NCBI RefSeq assembly: GCF_000420025.1
Contig: NZ_ATUD01000004.1
Coordinates: 124,001 to 188,000, forward strand
From: Patulibacter americanus DSM 16676
GTDB lineage: Bacteria; Actinomycetota; Thermoleophilia; Solirubrobacterales; Solirubrobacteraceae
DNA length: 64,000 nt
Reading direction: 5' to 3'
How positions within the stretch are numbered: position 1 is the first letter of the stretch; each line of letters opens with the position of its first letter. Positions 1-8,174 of this stretch are shown piece after piece. The notes under the pieces are model-generated. The model made no database searches, was not told the origin of the DNA, and saw nothing but the letters and a program-made list of their open reading frames with translations. A program made the translations under genes and the position numbers.

Positions 1-1
1 G

Positions 2-1795
2 CTGCTGGGCCAGGCCGGGCGCGACGGCCTGCGCGTCCTGCTGGCCGACTCCGACGCGGCGACGGCCGACGGAGCCGCCGCGGACGCCGACGGGCGGCCC
101 GATCCGGGGGCCGAGCCGCTCGGTCCCCACGTCTCCGGCGACGGGCGGGCGGTGGCGATCGCCCGCCGTGCCCTGGCCGACGCGTGGCTCGTCGACGCGC
201 TGCCCGACGCCGTCCCGGTCGGGTTCACGGGCACGCTCGTCACCGTCGACGGCCTCGTCTGGCGCGTGGGCGCGGGGGAGCTGCAGCGCAGCCCGCAGGG
301 CGGCGAGGAACGGGTCCTCGCCGAGCGCAACCGGCGCGACCGGCTGGTGGCCGAGAGCGAGCAGGCCGCGCGCGCCGAGCACGCCGCGGTCCAGGCCGTC
401 GAGGCGCTCCGCGGCGAGCTGGCCGCCGTCGACCGCGAGCGCGAGTCGGCGGAGCAGGCGGCGCGCGAGGCCCGACGCGGCGTCGTCGACGCGGAGGAGG
501 CCGTGCGCGACGCGGTGCGCGCCGTCCAGCGCCGCCAGCTCGCCCCGGACGAGGGTCCGGCCGCTGTCCGTCGCGCCCAGATCGTCGGCGAGCTGCAGGC
601 CGAGCGCCGCACCGCCGAGCGCCTGACCCGTGAGCGCGCCGAGCGCGCGGCCCGGGTGGCCGGCCTCGAGGAGGCGCTGCGCGCCGACGAGGCCGTCGTG
701 CCCACCGGCGAGCGGATCACGGAGCTGCTGCTCGAGGCGCTGCGCGTCGTGCGCGAGCGCGCCGCCGCCCTGGAGCGCGCGGTGCAGGAGGACCGCGCCG
801 CGGGCGACGACGTCGCCGGCCGCCTGCGCTCCTGCGCCGGGCGCGAGGCGGAGCTCGCCACGGCGCTGCGTCGCACGGGCGAGCGCCTGACCACCGCCGA
901 GGTCGCGTTCCAGCGCGCGAAGGACCAGGAGGCCGAGATCCTCGTCGAGCTCGGCACGCTGGCCGAGCGGCTGGGCCTGCCCGCGGAGCCGGCCGAGGAC
1001 GCCCTGGACCCCGAGACGGTGCAGGGCCTGCGCGACCGCATCGCCAAGCTCACGCGCCGGCGCGAGCAGCTCGGGCCCGTGAACCCCCTGGCGACGGAGG
1101 CGTACGACGAGGCTCGCGAGCACGTCGAGACCCTCGAGACGCAGCGCACCGACCTCGAGACCGCGCTGCGCGAGCTGCGGGCGTTCGTGCGGGACACGGA
1201 CCGCCAGATCCGCGAGACGTTCGAGCAGACCTTCACGGCGTGCGCCCGCAACTTCGAGGAGCTCGCCGAGCACGTCTTTCCCGGTGGACGCGGCCGCCTG
1301 CGGCTGGTGCGCGAATCCGACGACGCGCAGGCGGGCGACACGGAGGACGGCGGGGAGCCCTCCGACGCCGCCCTCGACGACGCCGAGGGCGCGGGGACGG
1401 GGGAGGACGAGGACCTCGGCGTCGAGATCGAGATCACCCCGGCGGGCAAGCAGATGAAGCGCCTGACCCTCATGTCCGGCGGCGAGAAGACGATGACCGC
1501 GATCGCGTTCCTCTTCTCCGTCTTCCTCGCCAAGCCCAGCCCGTTCTACGTGCTCGACGAGGTCGAGGCCGCGCTCGACGACCTCAACATCGACCGCTTC
1601 CTGCAGCTCCTGCGTCGCTACCGCGACCGCGCGCAGTTCATCGTCGTCACGCACCAGAAGCGCACGATGGACGTCGCCGACGCCCTCTACGGCGTGTCGA
1701 TGGGTGGCGACGGGGTGTCGAAGGTCGTCTCGCGCCGGCTGGATCAGTCCGCGACCCGGGCGGAGCCGCTGCCCGGGCTGGGTGGCGTGGGCTGA
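2..1795 (+). CDS. smc: Chromosome segregation ATPase SMC, C-terminal part (5' end outside window)
   Basis: The frame is open from base 2, so the gene begins upstream; about 597 residues are visible. SMC forms a DNA-bridging homodimer with ScpA/ScpB that compacts and segregates the chromosome. The first ~60 residues look like the end of the hinge (VPVGFTGTLVTVDGLVWRVG). A long Arg/Glu/Ala-rich coiled coil follows. The C-terminal ATPase head has the ABC signature LMSGGEK (about 1468-1488) and a Walker B-type PFYVLDEVEAALDD just after it. The conserved GPVNPLA precedes the head. An acidic stretch of about 35 residues (about 1318-1425) interrupts the head before DLGVEIEITP; length variation at this point is common in SMCs, but this insert is notably Asp/Glu-rich. 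ftsY follows within 31 nt, the usual bacterial order. Confidence 0.97.
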   Translation: MLGQAGRDGLRVLLADSDAATADGAAADADGRPDPGAEPLGPHVSGDGRAVAIARRALADAWLVDALPDAVPVGFTGTLVTVDGLVWRVGAGELQRSPQGGEERVLAERNRRDRLVAESEQAARAEHAAVQAVEALRGELAAVDRERESAEQAAREARRGVVDAEEAVRDAVRAVQRRQLAPDEGPAAVRRAQIVGELQAERRTAERLTRERAERAARVAGLEEALRADEAVVPTGERITELLLEALRVVRERAAALERAVQEDRAAGDDVAGRLRSCAGREAELATALRRTGERLTTAEVAFQRAKDQEAEILVELGTLAERLGLPAEPAEDALDPETVQGLRDRIAKLTRRREQLGPVNPLATEAYDEAREHVETLETQRTDLETALRELRAFVRDTDRQIRETFEQTFTACARNFEELAEHVFPGGRGRLRLVRESDDAQAGDTEDGGEPSDAALDDAEGAGTGEDEDLGVEIEITPAGKQMKRLTLMSGGEKTMTAIAFLFSVFLAKPSPFYVLDEVEAALDDLNIDRFLQLLRRYRDRAQFIVVTHQKRTMDVADALYGVSMGGDGVSKVVSRRLDQSATRAEPLPGLGGVG

Positions 1796-1813
1796 CGAGC
1801 CCCGGTCGCTCGC

Positions 1814-1819
1814 TACCCT
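1814..1819 (+). promoter_or_regulatory. -10 element of ftsY (leaderless)
   Basis: TACCCT ends 7 nt before the ATG at 1827, putting the transcript start at the start codon. The GGAGGG directly against the ATG is too close to act as a Shine-Dalgarno. Confidence 0.6.
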
Positions 1820-1826
1820 CGGAGGG

Positions 1827-2852
1827 ATGGCGCGCGAGTGGACCGATCTCTTCACCGTCGACGAGGAGCGGGCCCGGGCCGCCGTCGCGAGCCAGGAGGA
1901 GCAGCCCGAGAAGCGGGGCCGCTTCTTCAAGCGCCTACGCCAGAACCTCAAGAAGACCCGCGAGGCGCTGGGCGCGGAGCTGACGCAGACCCTCTTCGAC
2001 ACGCTCGACGAGGAGACCTGGGAGCGCCTGGAGGAGGCGCTGATCATGGCCGACGTCGGGGCGAAGGCCACGGCGGAGATCGTCGGCCGGCTCGAGACGG
2101 AGGCCACCACGGGCGGCGTCACGGACCCACAGGCCCTGCAGGCGCGGCTGGCCGAGCTGCTGGCGGCGGCCGCCAAGCCCGCCGGCGACCCGCGGATCGA
2201 CCTGCGCCACGGTCCCACGGTGATCATGGTCTGCGGCATCAACGGCACGGGCAAGACCACCTCGATCGGCAAGCTCGCCCACGTCCTGACCCACGAGCTC
2301 GGCCAGCGCGTCGTCCTCGGCGCGGCCGACACGTTCCGCGCCGCGGCCGTCGAGCAACTGCAGATCTGGGGCACCCGCGCCGGCGTCGAGGTCGTCACGG
2401 GCAAGCCCAACACGGACCCGGCGTCCGTGGCCTACGAGGCCGTCCGCCGAGGCCGGGAGTCCGGGGCCGACGTCGTCATCGTCGACACGGCCGGCCGCCT
2501 GCACACGCAGCTCCCGCTCATGGAGGAGCTCTCGAAGGTGCGCCGCGTCGTCGAGAAGCTCATGCCGGGCGCCCCCCACGAGATCCTCCTCACCGTCGAC
2601 GCCACCACGGGTCAGAACGGCCTGCGGCAGGCCGCCGAGTTCTCCAAGGTCGCGCCCGTCTCCGGCATCGTGCTGACGAAGCTCGACGGCAGCGCGAAGG
2701 GCGGCATCGCCATCGCGATCGCCCAGGAGCTCTCCATCCCGGTCAAGCTCATCGGCATCGGCGAGGCCCTCGAGGACCTGCGCCCGTTCGACGCGGACGA
2801 CTTCGCCGGCGCGCTCGTCAAGCCGGACGAGGTCGTCGCGCCTCAGGGCTGA
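1827..2852 (+). CDS. ftsY: Signal recognition particle receptor FtsY
   Basis: 341 residues. FtsY is the SRP receptor GTPase that docks Ffh-ribosome-nascent chain complexes at the membrane and passes them to SecYEG. After a short charged N-terminus (RGRFFKRLRQNLKKTREALG, the amphipathic/N-domain region) come the G-domain motifs: GINGTGKTT (G1), DTFRAAAVEQL (G2), DTAGRLHTQLPLMEEL (G3) and TKLDGSAKGG (G4). The long acidic A domain of E. coli FtsY is missing, as is usual in actinobacteria. The frame extends upstream to a GTG at 1704 inside smc, but the ATG at 1827 has a well-placed -10 and begins at the conserved region. The gene ends about 100 nt before nfeD. Confidence 0.97.
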   Translation: MAREWTDLFTVDEERARAAVASQEEQPEKRGRFFKRLRQNLKKTREALGAELTQTLFDTLDEETWERLEEALIMADVGAKATAEIVGRLETEATTGGVTDPQALQARLAELLAAAAKPAGDPRIDLRHGPTVIMVCGINGTGKTTSIGKLAHVLTHELGQRVVLGAADTFRAAAVEQLQIWGTRAGVEVVTGKPNTDPASVAYEAVRRGRESGADVVIVDTAGRLHTQLPLMEELSKVRRVVEKLMPGAPHEILLTVDATTGQNGLRQAAEFSKVAPVSGIVLTKLDGSAKGGIAIAIAQELSIPVKLIGIGEALEDLRPFDADDFAGALVKPDEVVAPQG

Positions 2853-2941
2853 GCGGGCCGGCGGGCCCGGCGACACCACGGGGCGGGGCGCTTGGGGGCC
2901 CGCGCCGTCCGATACCCGGCGAGCTCCGGGCCGCGGGCCGG

Positions 2942-2947
2942 TAGTGT
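2942..2947 (+). promoter_or_regulatory. -10 element of the NfeD gene (leaderless)
   Basis: TAGTGT lies 6 nt before the ATG at 2954. Confidence 0.55.
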
Positions 2948-2953
2948 GGCGCC

Positions 2954-3382
2954 ATGGACGCATGGATCGTCTGGCTCCTCGTCGGCGTCGGATTCGGGGT
3001 GGGCGAGGTGCTGACCCTCTCGTTGTTCCTGGGCCCCTTCGCGGTCGGCGGTCTCGGCGCCGCGGCCGCCGCCGGAGCGGGCGGTGGTCTCGCGATCCAG
3101 GTCCTCGTCTTCGCGGTCGTGACCGCGCTCGTCTTCGGCCTCGTCCGTCCGATCGCCGTGCGGCACCTGCGCCAGCCGTCGTCGACCCGCACCGGTGCCG
3201 CGGCGCTCGTCGGCCGCACCGCGGTCGTCACGAGCGCGCTCGAGGGCCCCGATCTGATGGGCCAGGTCCGCCTGGACGGCGAGGTCTGGACCGCCCGTCA
3301 CGCCGGTCTCGAGCCCGTGCAGCCGGGCGAGGTCGTGACGGTGCTCGAGATCAACGGCGCGACGGTCGTCGTCTCCGACTGA
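2954..3382 (+). CDS. NfeD-family membrane protein (short form)
   Basis: 142 residues. Short NfeD proteins have membrane helices followed by a cytoplasmic OB-fold and work with SPFH/stomatin partners at membrane microdomains. Here two or three hydrophobic helices fill residues ~5-75 (WIVWLLVGVGFGVGEVLTLS; IQVLVFAVVTALVFGLV). The OB-fold-like tail includes TAALVGRTAVVTSAL-type strands and LDGEVWTARH, ending in VVTVLEINGATVVVSD. The N-terminal ClpP-like protease domain of long NfeD proteins is absent. An SPFH protein is encoded 96 nt downstream, the standard pairing, so the two probably act together. The exact biochemical role is unknown. Confidence 0.88.
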   Translation: MDAWIVWLLVGVGFGVGEVLTLSLFLGPFAVGGLGAAAAAGAGGGLAIQVLVFAVVTALVFGLVRPIAVRHLRQPSSTRTGAAALVGRTAVVTSALEGPDLMGQVRLDGEVWTARHAGLEPVQPGEVVTVLEINGATVVVSD

Positions 3383-3408
3383 CCGGGGCCGGGGGAGGGT
3401 CCGCCCTA

Positions 3409-3414
3409 TAGGCT
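3409..3414 (+). promoter_or_regulatory. Candidate -10 for the SPFH gene (leadered)
   Basis: TAGGCT within CTATAGGCT would start a transcript near 3421 with a ~57-nt leader. That fits the real ribosome-binding site GAAGGA at 3466-3471, 6 nt before GTG 3478. Confidence 0.4.
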
Positions 3415-3477
3415 GGCCCTGTCGGGGCTCCTCCCGGGCACCGGCGTCCGTGCCCCCGCCCGTCCGAAGGAACCCCC

Positions 3478-4479
3478 GTGGTCCTCATCGTCTTCGCCGT
3501 CCTCCTCGTCTTCGCGCTGCTGCTCGCCGCGAAGACGGTCCGGATCATCCCGCAGGCCCGCGCGGGCATCGTCGAGCGTCTCGGCCGATACCAGAAGACC
3601 CTCGAGCCGGGACTGCGGATCACCGTCCCGTTCATCGACCGGCTGCTCCCCCTGCTCGACCTGCGTGAGCAGGTCGTGAGCTTCCCGCCCAACGCGGTGA
3701 TCACCGAGGACAACGTCTCCGTCTCGATCGACACGGTCCTCTACTTCCAGATCACGGATCCGAAGGGCGCCACCTACGAGGTCGCCAACCCGCTGCAGGC
3801 CATCGAGCAGCTCACGGCCACCACGCTGCGCAACGTCATCGGCGGGCTCACCCTCGAGCAGGCCCTCACCTCGCGTGACGAGATCAACGGCCAGCTGCGC
3901 ACGGTGCTGGACGAGGCGACCGGCAAGTGGGGCATCCGCGTCGGCCGCGTCGAGCTCAAGGCGATCGACCCGCCCAGCTCCATCCTCGACGCGATGGAGA
4001 AGCAGATGCGCGCCGAGCGCGACCGTCGCGCGTCCATCCTCACGGCCGAGGGCTCCAAGCAGAGCTCGATCCTCACGGCGCAGGGCGAGAAGGAGGCCGC
4101 GGTGCTGAAGGCCGAGGGCGCCAAGACCGCCGCCGTCCTGCGCGCCGAGGGCGAGGCGAAGGCCATCGGCACGGTCTTCCAGGCCATCCACGACGGCCGG
4201 CCCGACCGCGAGCTCCTGAGCTACCAGTACCTGCAGATGCTCCCCGAGCTCGCGAAGGGCGAGGCGAACAAGCTCTTCGTCATCCCGTCCGAGTTCACGC
4301 AGGCCCTCGCCGGCCTGGGCGGCGTGGTCGACGGCCTGCGCGGCGGCGTCGGCGGCGGTGCCCCGACGGGCGCCGTCGACGGCGGCCCGCCCGCACGCGC
4401 CGAGGATCCGGCCCGCCCGGCCGACGCGCCGCGCTCGCTGGACGCCCCGCGCCCCGAGGACCCGGCCCGCCCGGCGTAG
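3478..4479 (+). CDS. SPFH/stomatin-like membrane protein (QmcA-type)
   Basis: 333 residues. SPFH proteins form large membrane-anchored oligomers that organise lipid microdomains and modulate proteases. One N-terminal helix (VLIVFAVLLVFALLLAAKTV) precedes the SPFH core with typical RIIPQARAGIVERLGRYQKTL and DLREQVVSFPPNAVITEDNV. A coiled-coil segment (residues ~175-235) carries the repetitive AEGSKQSSILTAQGEKEA pattern of the stomatin C-domain. The last ~45 residues are a low-complexity Pro/Ala/Arg/Asp tail with no family counterpart. The GTG start is supported by GAAGGA 6 nt upstream. It follows the NfeD gene, the expected partner. Confidence 0.92.
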   Translation: MVLIVFAVLLVFALLLAAKTVRIIPQARAGIVERLGRYQKTLEPGLRITVPFIDRLLPLLDLREQVVSFPPNAVITEDNVSVSIDTVLYFQITDPKGATYEVANPLQAIEQLTATTLRNVIGGLTLEQALTSRDEINGQLRTVLDEATGKWGIRVGRVELKAIDPPSSILDAMEKQMRAERDRRASILTAEGSKQSSILTAQGEKEAAVLKAEGAKTAAVLRAEGEAKAIGTVFQAIHDGRPDRELLSYQYLQMLPELAKGEANKLFVIPSEFTQALAGLGGVVDGLRGGVGGGAPTGAVDGGPPARAEDPARPADAPRSLDAPRPEDPARPA

Positions 4480-4542
4480 CCCGCAGCACCGACGGGGGCG
4501 CGCGGTCCCGCGACCCCCGTCGCGTGCGAGACTCCAAGGGCC

Positions 4543-5967
4543 GTGTTCGACGCCCTCTCAGAGAAACTCCAGGCGACCCTCGACGACGTCCGCCAGCGCG
4601 GCACGCTGACGGAGACCGACATCAACGCCGCGATGCGCGAGATCCGTCTCGCACTGCTCGAGGCGGACGTCAACTTCAAGGTCGTCAAGTCCTTCACCAA
4701 CACGGTGAAGGAGCGCAGCCTGGGTGCCGACGTGATCGGCCAGCTCAACCCGGGCCAGCAGGTCGTCAAGATCGTGCACGAGGAGCTCGTGGCCCTCATG
4801 GGCGGCGAGTCCGAGGGCCTGACGTTCTCGTCGCGGCCCCCCACGGTCATCCTCATGTCGGGCCTGCAGGGCTCGGGCAAGACGACGGCCGTCGCCAAGC
4901 TCGCGCGCTGGCTCAAGGAGGAGAAGGGCTCCTCCGTCGCCGTCGCCGCCTGCGACGTCCAGCGACCGGCCGCCGTCGAGCAGCTCCGGCTCGTGGGCGC
5001 CCAGGCGGGTGCCACCGTCTACGACCGCGGCACCGAGCTGTCCGCCGTCGAGGTCGCCCGCTGGGCGCTGGACCAGGCCAAGCAGGACGGCAAGGACGTC
5101 CTGATCGTCGACACCGCCGGTCGTCTGCACGTCGACCAGGCGCTGATGGACGAGCTGGTCCAGATCCGCGACGCCGTCCGCCCGGACACGGTCCTGCTGA
5201 CCGTCGACGCCATGACGGGTCAGGACGCGGTCAACGTCGCGGAGCAGTTCGCGGCGGCCGCCGGCTTCGACGGCGTCGTGATGTCCAAGCTCGACGGCGA
5301 CGCCCGGGGCGGCGCCGCCCTCTCGGTCAAGGCCGTCACGGGCAAGCCGATCCTCTTCGCGTCCACGGGCGAGAAGCTCCCGGACTTCCAGGCGTTCCAC
5401 CCGGACCGCATGGCCCAGCGGATCCTCGGGATGGGCGACGTCCTCTCGCTGATCGAGCAGGCCGAGAAGCAGTTCGACGAGGGCGACGCGAAGGACCTCG
5501 AGCGCAAGCTCCGGCGCAACGAGTTCACGCTCGAGGACTTCCTCAAGCAGATGAAGATGATCCGCAAGATGGGGCCGCTCTCGAAGGTGCTCGGCATGCT
5601 GCCGGGCGTCGGGGCCCAGCTCAAGGACGCCCAGGTCGACGACCGCGAGATGGACCGCGTCGAGGCGATCATCCTGTCGATGACCCCGAAGGAGCGGCGC
5701 CACCCCGAGCTCATCAAGGGCGGCCGCCGCCTGCGCATCGCGAAGGGCTCCGGCACCTCCGTCCAGCAGGTCAATCAGCTCGTCAAGAACTTCCAGCAGA
5801 TGCGGAAGATGATGAAGCAGATGAGCAAGGGCGGGATGAAGGGCCTGGAGGGCATGATGGGCGGCGCCGGCATGCCCGGTGGCGCCGCCGGCATGGGCGG
5901 CGGTGGCGGCCAACCCCAGATCGGGGTGCGCGGCGGCAGCCGCGCGGCCCGTCGCCGCAAGAAGTAG
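4543..5967 (+). CDS. ffh: Signal recognition particle protein Ffh (SRP54)
   Basis: 474 residues. Ffh binds 4.5S RNA and hydrophobic signal sequences and delivers ribosomes to FtsY. The N domain begins MFDALSEKLQATLDDV. The G domain shows GLQGSGKTTAVAKLARWL, DTAGRLHVDQALMDEL and SKLDGDARGG. The M domain (from about residue 300) carries the Met-rich signal-binding and RNA-binding helices (LEDFLKQMKMIRKMGP; QQMRKMMKQMSKGGMKGLEG). The extreme C-terminus is Gly-rich and ends in a basic RAARRRKK tail. Start is the GTG at 4543; TGCGAGACT 9 nt upstream is a weak -10 candidate, and no Shine-Dalgarno is obvious. SRP RNA is not encoded in this window. Confidence 0.97.
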   Translation: MFDALSEKLQATLDDVRQRGTLTETDINAAMREIRLALLEADVNFKVVKSFTNTVKERSLGADVIGQLNPGQQVVKIVHEELVALMGGESEGLTFSSRPPTVILMSGLQGSGKTTAVAKLARWLKEEKGSSVAVAACDVQRPAAVEQLRLVGAQAGATVYDRGTELSAVEVARWALDQAKQDGKDVLIVDTAGRLHVDQALMDELVQIRDAVRPDTVLLTVDAMTGQDAVNVAEQFAAAAGFDGVVMSKLDGDARGGAALSVKAVTGKPILFASTGEKLPDFQAFHPDRMAQRILGMGDVLSLIEQAEKQFDEGDAKDLERKLRRNEFTLEDFLKQMKMIRKMGPLSKVLGMLPGVGAQLKDAQVDDREMDRVEAIILSMTPKERRHPELIKGGRRLRIAKGSGTSVQQVNQLVKNFQQMRKMMKQMSKGGMKGLEGMMGGAGMPGGAAGMGGGGGQPQIGVRGGSRAARRRKK

Positions 5968-5976
5968 ACAGGGGGG

Positions 5977-6000
5977 CGGGCCCCGGCCCGTGCTTCTCGG
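5977..6000 (+). terminator. Candidate terminator after ffh
   Basis: CGGGCC (5977-5982) pairs with GGCCCG (5985-5990), a compact GC-only hairpin starting 9 nt after the ffh stop and followed by TGCTTCTCGG. There is no poly-U run, so efficiency is uncertain. Confidence 0.4.
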
Positions 6001-6071
6001 GTCCGGCCGCGTAGGACTTCGGCAGGGCACGGTCCACCCACAGGGTCGCCGCAGGGGCGGGGCCATCGCGA

Positions 6072-6077
6072 TACGAT
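6072..6077 (+). promoter_or_regulatory. -10 element of the rpsP operon (leadered)
   Basis: TACGAT within CGATACGATCTCC would start transcription near 6084, giving a ~70-nt leader that includes a T-rich stretch (CTGTTCTGTTTTTTCC, about 6115-6130) before the rpsP ribosome-binding site. Confidence 0.5.
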
Positions 6078-6154
6078 CTCCGTCTTCGGCGTCGGGCCTC
6101 TGGTCGGCCTGCGCCTGTTCTGTTTTTTCCGAGACCGTTGATCGAAGGACGTTC

Positions 6155-6403
6155 GTGGCTGTTCGACTGAGGCTCACCCGCGTGGGGAGCAAGAAGAACC
6201 CGGTGTGGCGCGTGGTCGCTGCTGACTCGCGCAACCAGCGTGACGGCCGGGTGATCGAGACGATCGGTCAGTACAACGCGCAGACCGAGCCGTCCACCAT
6301 CGTGCTCAAGGAAGAGCGCGTTCGTCACTGGCTCTCCGTGGGCGCCCAGCCCTCGGGCCAGGTCAAGAAGCTCCTGCGCACGCAGGGCATCGACGCCCGT
6401 TAG
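6155..6403 (+). CDS. rpsP: 30S ribosomal protein S16
   Basis: 82 residues, normal for S16, a small-subunit assembly protein of the 5' domain. The sequence starts AVRLRLTRVGSKKNPVWRVV and contains DSRNQRDGRVIETIGQYNAQ, diagnostic of the family. The frame is open far upstream through ffh, but GTG 6155 with GAAGGA at 6144-6149 marks the true start. It heads the rpsP-khpA-rimM-trmD operon: the next gene starts 10 nt after the stop. Confidence 0.97.
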   Translation: MAVRLRLTRVGSKKNPVWRVVAADSRNQRDGRVIETIGQYNAQTEPSTIVLKEERVRHWLSVGAQPSGQVKKLLRTQGIDAR

Positions 6404-6413
6404 CACCCCGTCC

Positions 6414-6683
6414 GTGTCGGCGTCCGCCTCCGATCCCGCCGTGGTCGCCGAGCTCCTCGGCGACCTGACGCGCGCGATCGTCGATGAGCCGGACGCCGTC
6501 CAGGTGACCCCCCTCGCGGACGAGGACGACGGCAGCGTCGTCCTCGAGCTCCGCGTGGACGACGGCGACTACGGCAAGGTCATCGGGCGCGGCGGTCGTA
6601 CCGCCTACGCCCTGCGGACCGTCGTCAAGGTCGCCGCGGCGCACCACGACCAGCGGGTGCTGGTCGACATCGTCGACGACTGA
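6414..6683 (+). CDS. khpA: KH-domain RNA-binding protein KhpA
   Basis: 89 residues. KhpA is a single KH-domain protein which, with KhpB/Jag, binds many RNAs and affects cell elongation in Gram-positive bacteria. The KH signature GKVIGRGGRTA (GxxG loop) is at residues ~54-64, after an acidic N-terminal half. It lies between rpsP and rimM, its usual position. Start GTG at 6414, 10 nt after rpsP; the stop is 2 nt before the rimM start, so translation is probably coupled. Confidence 0.93.
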   Translation: MSASASDPAVVAELLGDLTRAIVDEPDAVQVTPLADEDDGSVVLELRVDDGDYGKVIGRGGRTAYALRTVVKVAAAHHDQRVLVDIVDD

Positions 6684-6685
6684 TC

Positions 6686-7360
6686 GTGCCCGCCGTTCCC
6701 TCCGACGACCGCCGGTCCTCCGCGCCGGTCCCGCCGGACGACGCCCCGGTCGCGCCCCGGGCCGACCACGCGCCGGACGGCTCCTCCGCGGCGCCCGCAC
6801 CGGGCGGCGAGGCGACGGACGCCACCCCCGGCGTGCCGATGTACGCCCTCGGGCGGGTCGGCAAGGCCCACAGTCTCGACGGGTCCGTGACGGTGACGAA
6901 GCCCAAGGCCGACCTGCTCGTGAAGGGCCGCAAGGTCCTCGTCGGCGGCGTCGAACGCGAGATCGTCCGGCGCAGCGGCTCGGACGCGAAGCCGATCGTC
7001 CGCTTCGCCGGCATCGAGAGCATCGACGTCGCCGAGGGGATGCGCGGCCAGGACATCCTGGTGCCGCGCGACACGCTCCCCGAGCTGGACGAGGACGAGT
7101 ACTGGCCCGACGACCTCGTCGGCCTGCCCGTCACGTCGACCGCGGGCGAGCCGGTGGGGGAGGTCCGGGAAGTGCGGGTGCTGCCCTCCGTCGACGTCCT
7201 CGAGGTCGCGCGCCCCGGCGCCCCCGACCTGCTCGTACCGCTGCACCGCGAGGCGGTGCCCGAGCTCGACGTCCCGGGCCGCCGCGTGGTGGTCGACCTC
7301 GTCTTCATGGGCGAGGACGAGGACGCGGGCGGCGCGCCCGGCGCGCCTGCGGCAGGATGA
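6686..7360 (+). CDS. rimM: Ribosome maturation factor RimM
   Basis: 224 residues from GTG 6686. RimM binds S19 and helps assemble the 30S head. The N-terminal beta-barrel has GRVGKAHSLDGSVTVTK and the PRC-barrel half EYWPDDLVGLPVTSTAGEPVGEV and DLLVPLHREAVPELD. The first ~50 residues are a disordered Pro/Ala/Asp segment not found in typical RimM (~170 residues). An internal ATG at 6839 would give a normal-length protein of 173 residues, so the start is ambiguous; tight coupling to khpA (2-nt gap) favours the long form. The C-terminal tail is acidic and Gly/Ala-rich. It precedes trmD by 4 nt. Confidence 0.92.
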   Translation: MPAVPSDDRRSSAPVPPDDAPVAPRADHAPDGSSAAPAPGGEATDATPGVPMYALGRVGKAHSLDGSVTVTKPKADLLVKGRKVLVGGVEREIVRRSGSDAKPIVRFAGIESIDVAEGMRGQDILVPRDTLPELDEDEYWPDDLVGLPVTSTAGEPVGEVREVRVLPSVDVLEVARPGAPDLLVPLHREAVPELDVPGRRVVVDLVFMGEDEDAGGAPGAPAAG

Positions 7361-7364
7361 CCGG

Positions 7365-8066
7365 GTGCAGCTCGACGTCCTGACGCTCTTCCCCGACTGG
7401 TTCGACTGGTTCCGCCAGCAGCGCCACGTGCGCAACGCCGCGCAGGACGGCCACGAGGTGCGCACCTTCAACCCGCGGGAGCACAGCGACATGTCCGCCC
7501 GCCAGGTGGACGACACGCCCTTCGGCGGCGGGGCCGGCATGGTGCTCCGCGTCGACGTCATGGACCGTGCGCTGCAGGGCATCTACGGGCAGGACCCCGT
7601 CGAGCTCAAGAAGGAGCGCCGCGTCATCGCCCTGACGCCCGGCGGACGCGTGCTCGACGACGCCTTCGTCGACGAGCTCGCCGCGGAGGAGCAGGGCATC
7701 ACGCTGCTCTGCGGCCGCTACGAGGGCTTCGACGAGCGCATCGTCCAGAACTTCTGCTCCGACACCCTCTCCATCGGCCGCTACGTGCTGGCCGGCGGTG
7801 AGCTCGCCGCGATGGTCGTCTGCGACGCCGTCCTGCGCAAGCTCCCGGGCGCCCTCGGGCACGCCGACTCGGCGGTCGAGGAGAGCTTCAGCGTCGCGCT
7901 GGACGGCGACCCGGAGTACCCGCACTACACCCGGCCGGCCGAGTACCGCGGCTGGAAGGTCCCCGACGTGTTGCTCTCGGGGCACCACGCGGAGATCGAG
8001 ACCTGGCGCCGGGCGCGCAGCCGCGAGCGCGGCGACGCAGGCTCGCGCCTCGGCCGCGACGGCTGA
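7365..8066 (+). CDS. trmD: tRNA (guanine-N1-)-methyltransferase TrmD
   Basis: 233 residues. TrmD makes m1G37 in tRNAs with G36, using S-adenosylmethionine, and so prevents +1 frameshifting. The SPOUT trefoil-knot cofactor region is clear: LLCGRYEGFDERI and SIGRYVLAGGELAAMVV. The substrate-binding DDTPFGGGAGMV and the C-terminal PHYTRPAEYRGWKVPDVLLSGHH are also present. Start is GTG 7365 with AGGAT a few nt upstream, 4 nt after rimM. The C-terminal ~20 residues are Arg-rich. It ends the rpsP operon; rplS has its own promoter downstream. Confidence 0.97.
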   Translation: MQLDVLTLFPDWFDWFRQQRHVRNAAQDGHEVRTFNPREHSDMSARQVDDTPFGGGAGMVLRVDVMDRALQGIYGQDPVELKKERRVIALTPGGRVLDDAFVDELAAEEQGITLLCGRYEGFDERIVQNFCSDTLSIGRYVLAGGELAAMVVCDAVLRKLPGALGHADSAVEESFSVALDGDPEYPHYTRPAEYRGWKVPDVLLSGHHAEIETWRRARSRERGDAGSRLGRDG

Positions 8067-8106
8067 GCGGCGGCGCGGGCAGACCGCGCGAAACCCCCTG
8101 CTCCGC

Positions 8107-8112
8107 TAAGGT
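8107..8112 (+). promoter_or_regulatory. -10 element of rplS (leadered)
   Basis: TAAGGT would start an mRNA near 8119-8120, about 56 nt ahead of the rplS ATG, in contrast to the many leaderless genes here. Confidence 0.5.
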
Positions 8113-8118
8113 TCCGAA

Positions 8119-8174
8119 TCTTGCCCGGATCACGCGCTGGTGCGTGTTTTCCGACCAGTCCGGGCCCCTCGCTG
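8119..8174 (+). promoter_or_regulatory. Candidate structured L19 leader RNA
   Basis: The leader folds as nested elements: GCCCGGA (8123-8129) pairs perfectly with TCCGGGC (8159-8165); inside it CACGC (8131-8135) pairs with GCGTG (8142-8146). The six-base loop contains CTGGT (8137-8141), complementary to ACCAG (8154-8158), which would make a pseudoknot inside the outer stem. The ATG is at 8175. L19 leaders that sense free L19 are known in Firmicutes; autoregulation here is inference. Confidence 0.5.
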
